Below, piece after piece: positions 1 to 10,853 of a stretch of DNA of 27,255 bases; within the stretch, counting starts at the first letter, position 1; each line of letters starts with the position of its first letter. The stretch lies in the NCBI GenBank assembly GCA_016748015.1, contig JAAOMT010000514.1, positions 1 to 27,255 on the forward strand. The letters run 5' to 3'. The position numbers and the translations under genes were made by a program. Source of the DNA: Geosiphon pyriformis (lineage: Eukaryota; Glomeromycota; Glomeromycetes; Archaeosporales; Geosiphonaceae). The notes under the pieces are model-generated. The model ran no database searches. It was not told the DNA's origin and saw nothing but the letters and a program-made list of their open reading frames with translations.

Positions 1-494
1 CATATAAAATTTTTATTTTTTTGGATTGAAATCAATCTGATGTTAATGAAAAACAATGCACGTTATTGATACAAACTTTTGCATTCAATTAAGGCAGTTA
101 AGCCTTTTTTTTTGAAAATTTTAAAATTTGTGTTTTGTTTAATTAATAGCATTAAAATAACAAATCTTAATCTATTTGTAAACATTATACTTTCGGTTTT
201 TGTTATTTAAATTACATATATAAGTAAACCAAACTTTTTCAAAGCATATCTCAATTCAATAAAAAATAGCAGGTCATATATTTTCTAATCATCAAAGTGG
301 CTTATTGAAAAGAAAAAAAAATAGAATAGCCATAGCAAATAGAAAGTCAATATTAAAAATATTAGATAAGCAACATTCATGAATAGAAAACGAGAAAAAA
401 GGGTTAGCAGAGCAATTAATGACAATATTATAAAATAAATTGATTATTACTTAGTAAGAAACTGACTGGTAAAAAATTACAAAATAAATGATAT
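1..494. other. A+T-rich flank, no gene seen
   Basis: This is the downstream (3') side of the minus-strand pseudogene that ends at 495. The sequence is A+T-rich with short homopolymer runs and stops in all frames. I see no exon, RNA gene or clear repeat in it. Confidence 0.5.
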
Positions 495-1343
495 TTATTC
501 TAACTCAGGCATCCTTAACACATCACGGACCTTTGTTTCTTTAGTTCTAAGTACAGATTGATTAATTTTTTCCGTCAACGCCTCCTGCTTTATCATTTCA
601 TCCTACAGAAAAGATACCACCATATAAATCACCAGAAATAAAAGTATGGTCAGATACCTAATCTAAACACATACATGAAAGATAGCCATCATCCTGAGGA
701 CAGCTTTATATTGGCTCCGGGCATTAAAACTGAAAGGTATTGTGGCTGTAGCAAGCTCTGTTACAAGAAAATATCCATCAGGAAGCATGCTGAGAGCATA
801 AAGGGTAAGTTGATTGTCTGAAGTGATGGGAATGGAATATTAGAAAATACAACCTCTTAACATAAACCATATACCATGCACTTACTTATTGACTGGATGC
901 TAAAAACCTAATCTTCACTGCAAGTTTCACTTCGCAATCGAGGTGGTCCCGTAATATTGCGATTAAATTCAGAATATCAGTCCAGTGTTTTCTTTGAGTC
1001 ATCTAAGGTGTGCTTCTCACTTGCATTATAAGGAGGGCCTGCAACTTCCATGTGCCAAATATCTAATTCATCATAGGATCTTGTTGCCTTAATATCCACT
1101 GCACAATCCCAGAATTGTTTGATGACTTCATTATTTTTGCAGCGCGAGCTTGCGATTCGATCCAATCGAATTCAAGGTTAAGAAAAGTTCTTTCATAATA
1201 TTTAAATAAAGAGGATACTTGATATACTATGTGTTTTCGTTCCCCTATTTTTCTGCTCATTGTAGGATTGACATCTATAAGGTGGTAACTAAATGAAAGC
1301 AATTATTGGTATCTTCTTTGATATTAATATACAAATAGATATT

Positions 1344-1559
1344 AATGTTTACAAGTCAGTGAGAACTTTTTCACAATAAAGTCTAAAACGCTCATCTCCA
1401 TCCCCTGACAATTTAGCTTGGACTTTAGTTTTGTAATTATCCATTGTTTCTTCGAAGATAGCGTCAAGATACTTCTCCAAGGCAGGTGTTCATACAGCAG
1501 GATTAATATGACGCATAGAGGACACCTCCACAGCAAGTTCCTCTCCAATTTTTGATGAC
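1344..1559 (-). repeat. Inverted repeat arm 1 (216 bp)
   Basis: Reverse complement of 2413-2628, same length, with two differences by eye: a C/T in the codon after CATATTAAT, and TGA here against TGG in the other arm. It lies inside the decayed gene and covers KIGEELAVEVSS through RFRLYCEKVLTDL and the donor GTAAAC of the next intron. Confidence 0.9.
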
Positions 1560-2259
1560 AACTCCTCAATCGTCTCCCCAGATGCACATACTATAGAGAT
1601 GTCTTGGATAAATCTATCATATAAAGAGAGCAAAGTTAAGAATCTCTTATTGTAAAGTGATACGTAGCAGGTAGAAAAACGGGATTTACTGCTGAAGTTC
1701 TTCCTTCTCATATGGTCGCTTATTGGGAGTTATTTTCAATGGCGTTAAATCTATGAAAGTTTGAGGTGGAGTTTTGGGTGCAGGCGGAAGAATAGGCAGA
1801 ACAGACCCTGATTGCAAATGGGCTTGGAAGATATCAGTTTTTGCGTTAAGGCATATCACATCCTGCAGGTGATAATATGTGAGTATTCCGTTCGAAACGA
1901 GTGTGCATACATCCATACTAACCCACCTCAGCAGTGCTGTGAATGTTAACCGATAGCTTACACGCTTTTTTGTTTCGAAGAATGTGGCACATGTTCCTGC
2001 TATTGCTACTCCCATATTAGACTATAATTATTCGAGTTTTTGTATGAGTTTTGGGTTTTATGTATTAATCAAAAATTGCAATAATACCGCACCTTCAGCC
2101 ACGTAATGTAACTGTTACAGAAAGCTCTGATTGGATTAGGCGTAACCGCAAGTTGATTTTTTTGAGCTAAGCTATCAGTGAAAAAATTGCAATATTGAAC
2201 GAAGTCAAGCTCCATCCCGGTTTCAGATATATACACGGTATATTCTTGAATACATTAGG

Positions 2260-2407
2260 TAGATGCTTTCCGACTCTTGAAGTAGTCCTCGACATAATTC
2301 ACATCTGGAGTACAAAGATACTCGAAATGTCTTGTCGAAGAAAGGCGTGGTTCACGTTCCATAGCAAAAATTTTATCTAACTGTTTCGTTGCTTCCTGGG
2401 GTAGTTT
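2260..2407 (-). other. Homeodomain-like segment of the decayed gene
   Basis: This is the first readable block of the pseudogene, about 49 codons, starting KLPQEATKQLDKIF and ending at VNYVEDYFKSRKAST before a TAA. The spacing of Leu, Phe and Pro and the final V..YFKSRK helix resemble helices 1-3 of a divergent homeodomain, which would bind DNA. The usual WF.NRR signature is replaced by YFKSRK, so the assignment is tentative. Confidence 0.35.
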
Positions 2408-2412
2408 GATAC

Positions 2413-2628
2413 GTCATCAAAAATTGGAGAGGAACTTGCTGTGGAGGTGTCCTCTATGCGTCATATTAATTCTGCTGTATGGACACCTGCCTTGGAGAAG
2501 TATCTTGACGCTATCTTCGAAGAAACAATGGATAATTACAAAACTAAAGTCCAAGCTAAATTGTCAGGGGATGGAGATGAGCGTTTTAGACTTTATTGTG
2601 AAAAAGTTCTCACTGACTTGTAAACATT
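2413..2628 (+). repeat. Inverted repeat arm 2, duplicated exon fragment
   Basis: Plus-strand copy of the exon segment found on the minus strand at 1559-1344. It keeps an open frame from EVSSMRHIN through WTPALEKYLDAIF to RLYCEKVLTDL, including the TGG tryptophan that is a stop codon in the other arm. It ends a few bases into the same intron (GTAAACATT), so genomic rather than spliced sequence was copied. No further exon of the gene follows, so this is a fragment and not a gene. Confidence 0.9.
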
Positions 2629-3692
2629 TGAAATGACTAGCACAATCTTCTAATCTTAATCTTATTGAATATTGACTAATCACAATATTCACATGCAATA
2701 TTTTACCAATAAAATGGGATTGACAGAAAAAACTGCTGATAACTTATATTGTCTAATTTGCATTTAATTCAGCACATAATAAATTTTAATTTTAATTAAC
2801 ATGTTAAATATGGTATCAATAAATCATTTTAAAAAAATACTAGATAATTAAAAAAAGATGGTAAAAAAAAAATTCAAAGCTTAGTATAAAATATTTATAA
2901 TCACAAAAAAATAAAAATCAAGTTAGATAATCATTATTTTTGCTAAACATAATTATTTGATTAGTTTCGTTCTGCTTTTTTCAAGATTATTCAACACACT
3001 CAATTCTCAAGAAGAAAGGAATTTTTATCTGAACGACAAATACTAACCATCTCACTTTACCCGAGTTTTGGTTTATTTTTCTGGTGACACTTAAAATTGC
3101 ATTAAATTGTAATAGTGAAAGCATTGATATTATATCATTGTATGTTTACTCGCTACTAATTTTTAGATAGTTTAAATATTGATAATTATTCTCTATATAA
3201 TATAGCATACCATTTATATTCGTTCTCCTAACTTAAATCTTTCCTCTACTTTTAAATTCATCTATTGTTTTCTCTCTTATTCAATTGTTTTAACTTATCG
3301 AATACTCTTTGCTCTCTTTTTTGTATCAAAACTTATCCGGTAGTTATTAATTTTATTAAAATATTATTGTAATCAGAGTAGAATTGTTTAAAATTATTTT
3401 TCCTAAACTGTAACATGGTTAGTTATCAAGTCCTTTTTGTATTGGGTTATCAATGTAAAATAGTGAGGAAAAAATCGCCATAAAAATAGGAATTTTACTA
3501 AAGGTCAGACGCAACACATATATCAATCGAGCAAAATTAAACAAAAGTAATGATCTTTAACGAATTCCATTTGTAAAATTTGTAATACTTTCGTCATAGG
3601 CATAGTGATATATAGTAAGTTGCAGAAAGAATAATGCTAGGTGTGGAGAATTGAGATGATAAATAATAAAAATAAAATTTTTGTGTCACACA
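2629..3692. other. A+T-rich spacer, no gene seen
   Basis: Stop-dense A+T-rich DNA between the inverted-repeat fragment and the diverged family member. A plausible splice acceptor (ending TCACACAG) sits at its right edge. I see no other feature. Confidence 0.4.
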
Positions 3693-4398
3693 GTTTTATA
3701 TAAATACTCAAAAAGAAACACGAATTCAAACACCATACCTTATTTACCACAATCTCAAATGTTAACAACACCAATTATTATTTTTATATTAATTTTAGAA
3801 ATATTGAATCAAATACAATTGATATGCGCATTTGATAAAAATCTATCTGAATTGGTGAAATTAATAGGAGAAAATTTTACTAATGAAATTTTTTCCTATC
3901 ATAGACGGGTACCCAGTATGAAGATAAATAATTTAGAAAAATACTCTAGAAATATATTAAGTGTAAGTTAATATATTCTTAATTGAATAATTTATTATAA
4001 TTATATTAAATTAACTTATTTAATTTATATATATATAGAAAAAAGGAAGAGATTTTAAGTTCGCAATTTTAGAAGAAATAAAAGGAGTAAACAAAAATAA
4101 ATTAAGATTATATTGTGAAAAAAATTATTAATGGGTTTGTTAGTATTAAATTATATTTAAGCATAAAAAAAACTTATTTCTAATAAATATTTTACGTTTC
4201 TAAAGTTATAACTCAGTTGATTTATTTCCAAGACCTTCAAGAAGAAGAATTGGAAAAAGAAAATTTATCATAAATCGTATCGTTTCTTTGTTCAAGTTTT
4301 ATGAAACACCATTTAGAATCTTGAAATTTGACTGGATAAAAGTGCATACCCCGTTAGCTGATTCTAAAATTGTATCAGTTGATATTAAAGGTAGTTAG
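3693..4398 (+). pseudogene. Diverged partial member of the RLYCEK/RKIGERK family
   Basis: Three open blocks line up with the middle of the decayed gene at 495-2407. Block 1 (about 3693-3962) contains LICAFDKNLSELVKLIGENF, matching IVCASGETIEELSSKIGEEL, and ends at a GTAAGT donor in phase 0. Block 2 (4039-4131) starts after TATATATAG, also phase 0, and contains NKLRLYCEKNY, matching DERFRLYCEKV. Block 3 (about 4217-4390) contains RRIGKRKF, SLFKFYE and LKFDWIK, matching RKIGERKH, SLFKYYE and LEFDWIE, and stops with TAG at 4396-4398. The ATG at 3759 precedes a hydrophobic stretch that resembles a signal peptide but aligns with an internal part of the relative, so it may not be a real start. No homeodomain-like part and no WHMEV or LYALSMLPDG part was found, and the intron between blocks 2 and 3 is uncertain. 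It is probably a decayed partial copy, though each block is open. Confidence 0.55.
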
Positions 4399-4539
4399 TT
4401 TCAAAACTTTTCAATTAGAATATCTCATAAATAGTTTAATTTTACCAGAGCTTAATCTTTTTGGAGAGAATAATGTTATAGTTCAAAGCCATTGTTTTTA
4501 TTAATTATTACATGTATTAGCCACCTTATTTTTAGAAAG

Positions 4540-4670
4540 TAATTAATAATCTGGTTATTAATCTGATTGTTGACCTAATTATTAACCTGATCAAATAGCT
4601 TGATTGTTAACCTAATTAATAATCTGATTGTTGACTTAGTTATTAATTTAGTTATTAATCACTTTAAATA
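4540..4670. repeat. Degenerate tandem repeat, CTGATTGTTGACCTAATTAT type
   Basis: About 130 bp made of repeated variants of TTATTAATCTGATTGTTGAC and TAACCTAATTAATAATCTGA. Units are short and imperfect. It looks like a decayed minisatellite. Confidence 0.6.
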
Positions 4671-7559
4671 GCTATATAAGTAATGTATTTCTCAGCTATA
4701 AAAAAGCATGTTTCAATATATAAAACATATATGAATCAAAGTAATAAAAATCACTTTTAAATATCCAATCTTTTTCAATTTGTTTATTTTTCTTTTTTAA
4801 ATTTCCAGGTATTTAAATATCTGTGAATAAAAAATTACTTGTTGGTATTTACTTAGAGCTATTAGTCTTGAAAATTAATTAATAAATGTTACTAAAAAAT
4901 ATAATTAATACTTGATATTGAATTCTAAAAGTGCTAATATGAAATATAGAAATATATTAATATGTTATCTTTTGTTAACAGTACAGATTATTCTTCTATC
5001 TTCAAATTTTTTTGTTATTTTTAGAAAAAATAGCAATTAAAATATTTATGAAACTGATCTTACATATTAAATTTATACTAATTCAAACATTTTTTGAAAT
5101 TGAATTCTTTTTTTATTAATTTTATTACAATATAATTTTGTTTTACTTTACAATTTATTAGTTTGTTATTTTAATCTGTAATATTATAATGATCATTAAT
5201 AATGAAATTTTTTTTATAAATTTATTTTTAGTAAACAAAAAAATTATACTGTACAGTATTTTACATGTGTCTCTTGTGTTATTAATAAGACATATATTTA
5301 AAGTAACAATCTGAGTTTCTTTAAAACATAACAACATTTTGTTTTTAATTTATAAATTTGTTTTTCCAGAATTGTGATAATATATATTATATTGTTTTTT
5401 GCTTCCAATTTTATTATTTTAGTATTATTAAAGTTATATGATTGTATATTAGATCTATATAGAACTAGATTATTTTTTGTGTTCGTCTATTACAAGAATA
5501 ACCAGTTTAGAACATTTAACACAATCTTATATATTATAATTAGAACTTTCTAAATTTTCCAAATCTGTGTTTTTTTATTTATGCTTGCTTAAACGCTTCA
5601 TAATACTGTATATTTGTATTATGTTTTGAACTGCTTTTTTGTCAAAATCTATTTTTTTTGCCTCTATTTTACATATTATAATGTTATCTAAAATAACTAT
5701 ATAATTTATAAAATTAAAGTTATAACTTTTATTAAGTTTATCTTTAGCTTTAAGTAGAAGAAGTAATTTAATTACTTATAAATACTTTATAGCTGTATTT
5801 AAAAATAGAGAGATAAAGTTTTTACACATTATTTTATTACTTATTACTTTGCTAAATACATTTGTATTTTTTAAAAATTTATTTATAAGCAATTTTAAAG
5901 TATTATTGCTGATTTTTACTTTTTTAAATTCATTTAAGTTTAGTTAAAAAGCACTGTCACGTTATAACCAACTGCTTTTATGCAAAATGTTTTGAAAAAT
6001 ATTTTGCAAATCCTATTTTTCATATGTTTTTTTACTCTTAATTTATATAAATAAGCTAATTTAGCGTTTATTATTATTATTAATTAGAATATTATGTTAA
6101 TTTGAAACGTGTTAATTATTTGTTATTTAGCTGGATTTTTGACCACAAAAAAAATTTAAATTTGTTTAGTAAAGAAAATTGCTTAAGAACAACATACAAA
6201 ATATGTTAAAGTCTATTAAAATACAACCATTGTTGTTTGCAGCAAATTATGATTATACAGTCATAAAATAGATAATAAATAACAAAAATAACTTAGTTGT
6301 AGTATAAATAGATATGATAAAATTTTTTTGAAAGTAGTTGTGTGCAGTTGTTAAACAAAAATTGTATTTTACTTGATGAAATAAAGAAAAACTTTTTTAG
6401 AAATGTTTTTTTAATGCAAAAAACAAGATGTAACAAATTAAGTATGTTAAAAGCATCTACTTTAATAGAATTAATTTGATTTTCAAAAAAATTCACAGTC
6501 AATTTAATATTGAACAGACTTTTAAAAATAATTTTTGTTACTCAAAGTAGAACGTCAATTATATTTACTAAACATACAGCAGTTCAAAATAAAAAATAAT
6601 ATTAATTAGAAATAAAGTTTATATGGTCTATTGTTCTTTTTTTTGTTTGTTTGTTTTAAAGTAGTTAAATTACAAATTTTTATAGTAGAAAATTACAAAT
6701 TTTGGATTAAAATGTGTGTTTGTGTACTACAAATACTGTTAACAAATAAAATAATAAAATAAATTGCTTGTTTATATTTTTTGCATTATGAGAACAATTA
6801 TGTTTTAAAAAATAAATATACATTAAATCAGATTATCTGATTTTTGCCATTGTATTCTTTATAATATTTTATAATATTATGTATTTACATAACTTTTTGT
6901 ATTTTAAAAACAAGAACAATATAAATTTTGTAATTTTAAGAAACAAATAAAATTATAGAAATTTGTCTGATAATAATTCAAAAATAATAAAGAAAACAGC
7001 TATTTATTTTAAATTTTTTAAATTTTTTGTTTTTTTCTTGGTTTAACATAAGTTGGTGGTAGTGTTTATTTATTGTTTATTCGTTTTTATTCTTTTTGGT
7101 AAATTTTATAAATGATTTTTTTTTTATCTAGATATTCCTAAAAAGTTTGAATATCATTAATTTTAAAAACATATGGAGCGATATTATTTTCTTAAGTTTT
7201 CTTTAAAATACTTCTAATAGTGCTATAATCCTTTGGTTTTATGGTGGATTTGATGTAAATTAATTTTTATATATATTATTTTTATATAGACATAATCTTA
7301 TTCTGCTATGATAATAATTTAAACTGTGATTTACATAAATTTGTTTATAGGTTACAACTATGATAATCAAAATGTTATTAATTAAATTAATTAACTTTTA
7401 ACCACATCAGTCTTTCAATTAGTTAGATAATAAAATATTCACTTTGCTTGGTTTTTGTCGCAGTTTGCCCAAATAAAATAAAATAAAATTATATTTTATA
7501 TTTTTATAAAACATAATTTTTTTTATAATTATTTTTTAATGCCAATATTTTTTAAAATT

Positions 7560-7612
7560 TGATTATAAAATATATAAAATATATAAATATATATAAATAT
7601 ATATATAAAATA
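7560..7612. repeat. TATAAA/TATA low-complexity microsatellite
   Basis: Alternating TATATAAAATATATAAATAT runs within A+T-rich DNA. Confidence 0.7.
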
Positions 7613-8249
7613 ATTTCAAAGTATATATTAATAAATTTGATGGTATTTAAAAAAATAAATAATATTTTAATTTAACAAAACCAAAATAAAAATTATATAA
7701 ATGATAACAGAAAATTAAATTAAATAAAAAAAGCAGAATATTCATGATAAGTTTAAGATAAAATTTTGAATATTGTATTTATATGATTTGGAGTTATAAC
7801 CTATTAAGTTAGATTTTTAATATTTGCGAATGAAAATATGTGTTATATTATTTCTAAAAATTAATTATAATAATGTTTTGAAATTACTTTTCAGAAAAAA
7901 ATGAATACTTGGATAATATTAATATTGTAGAAAAAGAAGTTTTTACAATTTATTCATGAAAAATTAACCAGAAAAAGTATAAGACAATTATCAGTTCATA
8001 ATGTAAAGCTGCAGATTAAAACACTTTCAAATTGACCTGCACAATTACCAGATATTAAATTAGAAATTGGTAGCTTTTGGTAGAGACTGTATTTATTTCA
8101 AAGTCTGAAACCTCCAATTCAATGATAACTTTGATTTCTGAATCTTTTCAAATCAAATTAGCTTATTTTAAAAGTTTCAGCTTTATCATGGCTTAATGAC
8201 CATAATATTTTCAAATTGGTTGGACAAAATTTGTTTTTCGTGTTCATTT

Positions 8250-8265
8250 CCCCCCCCCCTCCCCC
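8250..8265. repeat. C10-T-C5 homopolymer tract
   Basis: Ten cytosines, one T, then five cytosines, about 90 bp before the first exon of lipase-like locus A. It stands out sharply in a region that is otherwise mostly A+T. Confidence 0.9.
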
Positions 8266-8355
8266 AATATATCAAATATCATGCTTTCGGTAAAAAATTA
8301 TTATAATTCACGTGACTGAGGTTGAAAATTAAAATGAATTACTTTTTCAATTATT

Positions 8356-9801
8356 TTGCCAAATGTGTTCTTTATAATTTTGTTCTTTCTGTTCTTGAAT
8401 TTAATACCTGTTCTTCGTTCCCAAACAATAAATATACCTATTAAAATCCAAGAAAAGGTGTTGTTTAATGAGTATTTAGTAAAAGAACAATCCTACAATA
8501 AAACTCAACTATTATCTTCTTTTAAACAAAATCAATTTGTTAATGAATCAATTCAAAAAAGAAATCCACAAATTTTTCTTAATAGACCAGCCGCTGACCT
8601 TTATAATCAGTTAGTTGCAATAAAAGGAGATAGCGTAGATGTAACGTTTGTTAAAAAGACAGTGGAAGATATAGATATTTTGCAGGTATTGGATTCTGCG
8701 GCAAAATTTTCATGGATGGTATCATGTCAACAAGTTTTAAATAACAGAAAAAACTATTTGGTTGGTAAAAGACAAAAAAAGTTTGGGGTTAGTAAATAAT
8801 AATCCTTTCTTGAAGTTCATTATTAATTCTTAAAAAAAACCCCCATTTAATTTTATTTAATAAATCAATATTTTTTTTAAAACAGCAATATTTTCAGAAA
8901 AAACGATTGCTTTTAATACTCCAGAGTATGATTTTGATTATTTCACATTAGTTTCAAGCAATCGTAGATGAGGTACCATTTCTTACCCTCACGTAGAATA
9001 TGGTTTGGTGACCGAAGTTTTTTATCAATGTTGGGAAACCTGTAAAACTTGGTTCTGGGAGAAATTGAGAATTTTTGAAGAGAAAAACAATTTAAAAGAT
9101 CAATTGAACCAATATACATTTACAGGTTTTGGAATTGGAGCTGGTAAATAAAAATTTATATTCATTGAAAAACTATTGTGGAAAGAAAATTCTAAAATTT
9201 ACAATTTTGTGGTATTTGCTGCACTTGAATATAAAAGGGAATATATAAAAGCATCAATAACTCTTATTACATTCGGACAACCGAGAATTGGAAATAATCA
9301 ATTCATCTATTATATCGAACTCTTGGTGAAACTTTGGAGAGTAACTTATTGTGACGACTGGGTCCCTAATTTCCAATTGAAGATATTGATCATAAAAAAA
9401 AGAGGCTTAGTAATAAAGCTTTTAGATCTCCTATATAGACATTTTAGAAAAGAATTCTGTTTAGAACCTTCATGCGATTGTGCAAACCCAAAAATTTATT
9501 TATGTTATCACACGGTGACTTTAGATGAGAATGAGGTAATTTTCTTTGTTCTTTGTTCTTTGTGCTTTCTGCTTTCTGCTTTTTTTTTGAGTTTCACAAA
9601 AAAATCAAATTTATCAATATGATTAAAAAATATTATCAAGAGTTGCAATGGAAGAAATCATCCTTATAAAACAACATATCATACAAGTGGCTGGGAAGAT
9701 TCAATGAAATATTATAAACACATGCTGATAATCAGCATCTAGGTCCATATTTAGGGCATACAATGTTTCAAGATTGTTTTACAACAAAAGTACCTTTGTG
9801 A
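8356..9801 (+). pseudogene. Class 3 lipase-like pseudogene A (GFGIG, QPRIGN)
   Basis: All four exons of the family can be traced. Exon 1 is about 8356-8764 (hydrophobic leader IILFFLFLNLIPVL). Exon 2 is 8898-9143 and ends TFTGFGIGA at a phase 1 donor. Exon 3 runs to 9535 with ITFGQPRIGN, the Asp region VTYCDDWVP and a CDCANP cysteine pair. Exon 4 is 9641-9801 with DNQHLGPY around the expected His. Class 3 lipases are alpha/beta hydrolases that cleave ester bonds using Ser-Asp-His; here the elbow reads GFGIG, so the serine is absent, while Asp and His are present. Breaks: TTG stands where D has ATG (before CCAAAT); TGA at 8969-8971; the exon 3 acceptor expected from D is TTTTG instead of TTTAG, and the only nearby AG would make a 42-nt intron; a frameshift near 9720. 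Exon 1-2 and 2-3 phases match locus D. I judge it dead. Confidence 0.85.
9540..9590. repeat. TTCTTTG/GCTTTCT pyrimidine repeat in an intron
   Basis: Tandem TTCTTTG units then GCTTTCT units and a T run, inside the last intron of pseudogene A. It is a simple polypyrimidine repeat. Confidence 0.7.
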
Positions 9802-10853
9802 CAAAAAACTTTGAAAGGCATCCTTTTCGGAACCAAATAGAGGTTGTTTTTCTTGAAAATTTTCAAAAGATACAAGTAAATAAATTTGTCTTATTATTTG
9901 TAATTTAAAACATGAGTCGATTTTTAAAATTTATTTATATTTTAAGTTTGTAATTGTATGAATTTTGTCTTTTTTATTTTTATATTTTGAAATCATTTGC
10001 TTCAATCGAAATTTCTTTTTTGCTGTTAATACTAATATAAATATGTTGCAATTTTCAAACAATGAGCTTTGCTTTGATTTGATTACATGAATTTAACACC
10101 TCGAAGTTATATATATTTTCATCAGAGAAAACCAAAAAAATTAATGATGCCAATTGTTAATTCTAATCATAAACTAGAAAGTTATACATGTATTAAAAAT
10201 AAAAATTTGGTAATAAATGCTTTTCAAAATGTCTTGTGCATCATATCATACTGTATGTATACGTAATTGAATTCTATTTGTTTGCACCGCAAATTTCGGA
10301 GGAAAAATAACTTTTTAGTTTTTCTCATTATAAAAACTTGGACATATTCTAAATGTAGCAAGAAACGATAATAATTTCCAGCGATCCAAAAAAGTACATT
10401 TTTACCTTATAAATGTAAAGCCTTGAAAGTTTTCTTACCGATTGTTTTACTTATTATAGGTCCACTTTGATTCCAAGATCAAAAAATAGGAATCGTTTCC
10501 AGATAAGGAATAGACATGGAGGAAATTTATCTAATGATAAATTATTATCATATTTAAAATCAAGAATTCCAGAAATTTTTCTTTAAATATAATAGGAATT
10601 TAATCAATGTCCAAACATTTGGTCATCTCACGATGCGATGTTAACTTTGAAACTTTTAACATGTTTTTGTTTTGGAAAATTATTCAAAACGATAAGATTG
10701 ATGAAAATATTTGAAATTTTAAGAATTTCTAATAATAAATAATTAGAAAGCTCTCCTGATTCTTTAGATTCGAAAAATTATGTTTAAAAAAAAAAGATTT
10801 CTTTGACTAGAAATATCAGATGGCTTTTGAATTTTAGAAAGTCTTTCAAACAC
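9802..10853. other. Intergenic, no supported gene
   Basis: A+T-rich with scattered moderate-complexity patches. One open stretch follows a plausible acceptor (TTATTATAG at 10451-10459) and runs 10461-10586, starting STLIPRSKNRNRF. It has no recognised relative in the window, so I do not call it a gene. Confidence 0.4.

Larger units (their letters stand above)
495..2407 (-). pseudogene. Decayed modular gene: homeodomain-like start plus WHMEV/LYALSMLPDG domains
   Basis: I do not know the function. The reading can be followed on the minus strand through six exon-like blocks: 2407-2093, 2021-1353 (broken), 1288 to about 886 (broken), 817-675 and 602-495. They are split by GT-AG introns 2092-2022 (71 nt), 1352-1289 (64 nt), 885-818 (68 nt) and 674-603 (72 nt). 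The first block (LPQEATKQLDKIF to VEDYFKSRKA) looks like a homeodomain, with the recognition-helix pattern V..YFKSRK. Later blocks contain a Pro-rich linker, then RFRLYCEKV, SRKIGERKH, LEFDWIES, WHMEVAGPP, TDILNLIAILRDHLDC and LYALSMLPDG, ending MPELE-stop at 495. Breaks are a TAA at 2257-2255, a frameshift near 1690, TGG to TGA at 1492-1490, frameshifts near 1130 and 980, and a TAA at 888-886. The 5' end stops at the inverted-repeat boundary, so the N-terminus is missing. I recall similar hypothetical proteins in Mucoromycota, but this was not checked. Confidence 0.75.
4399..8330. other. Long extremely A+T-rich gene-poor tract
   Basis: Nearly 4 kb of A+T-rich sequence with stops in every frame; the open stretches in it, such as a 69-codon minus-strand run at 6293-6502, look like low-complexity Phe/Lys/Asn runs. 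The plus strand is T-rich in much of 4800-7100. It holds the simple repeats listed separately at 4540-4670 and 7560-7612. A short open stretch after a CTTTTCAG acceptor near 7895 is unexplained. Confidence 0.5.

Noticed and set aside
6293-6502. Minus-strand ORF rich in Phe, Lys and Asn
   Set aside because: Low-complexity translation of A+T-rich DNA, no splice context and no conserved motif.
7895-7958. Open stretch EKNEYLDNINIVEKEVFTIY after a CTTTTCAG acceptor
   Set aside because: Only about 21 codons before a stop, no relative recognised in the window, and A+T-rich DNA gives such stretches by chance.
8334-8355. Upstream ATG (8334) as an alternative start for pseudogene A
   Set aside because: It is out of frame with the leader and lipase exon 1 reading frame.
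10461-10586. 41-codon open block after TTATTATAG, upstream of lipase exon B
   Set aside because: No motif, no matching donor or partner exon, and no similarity to the lipase family exons.
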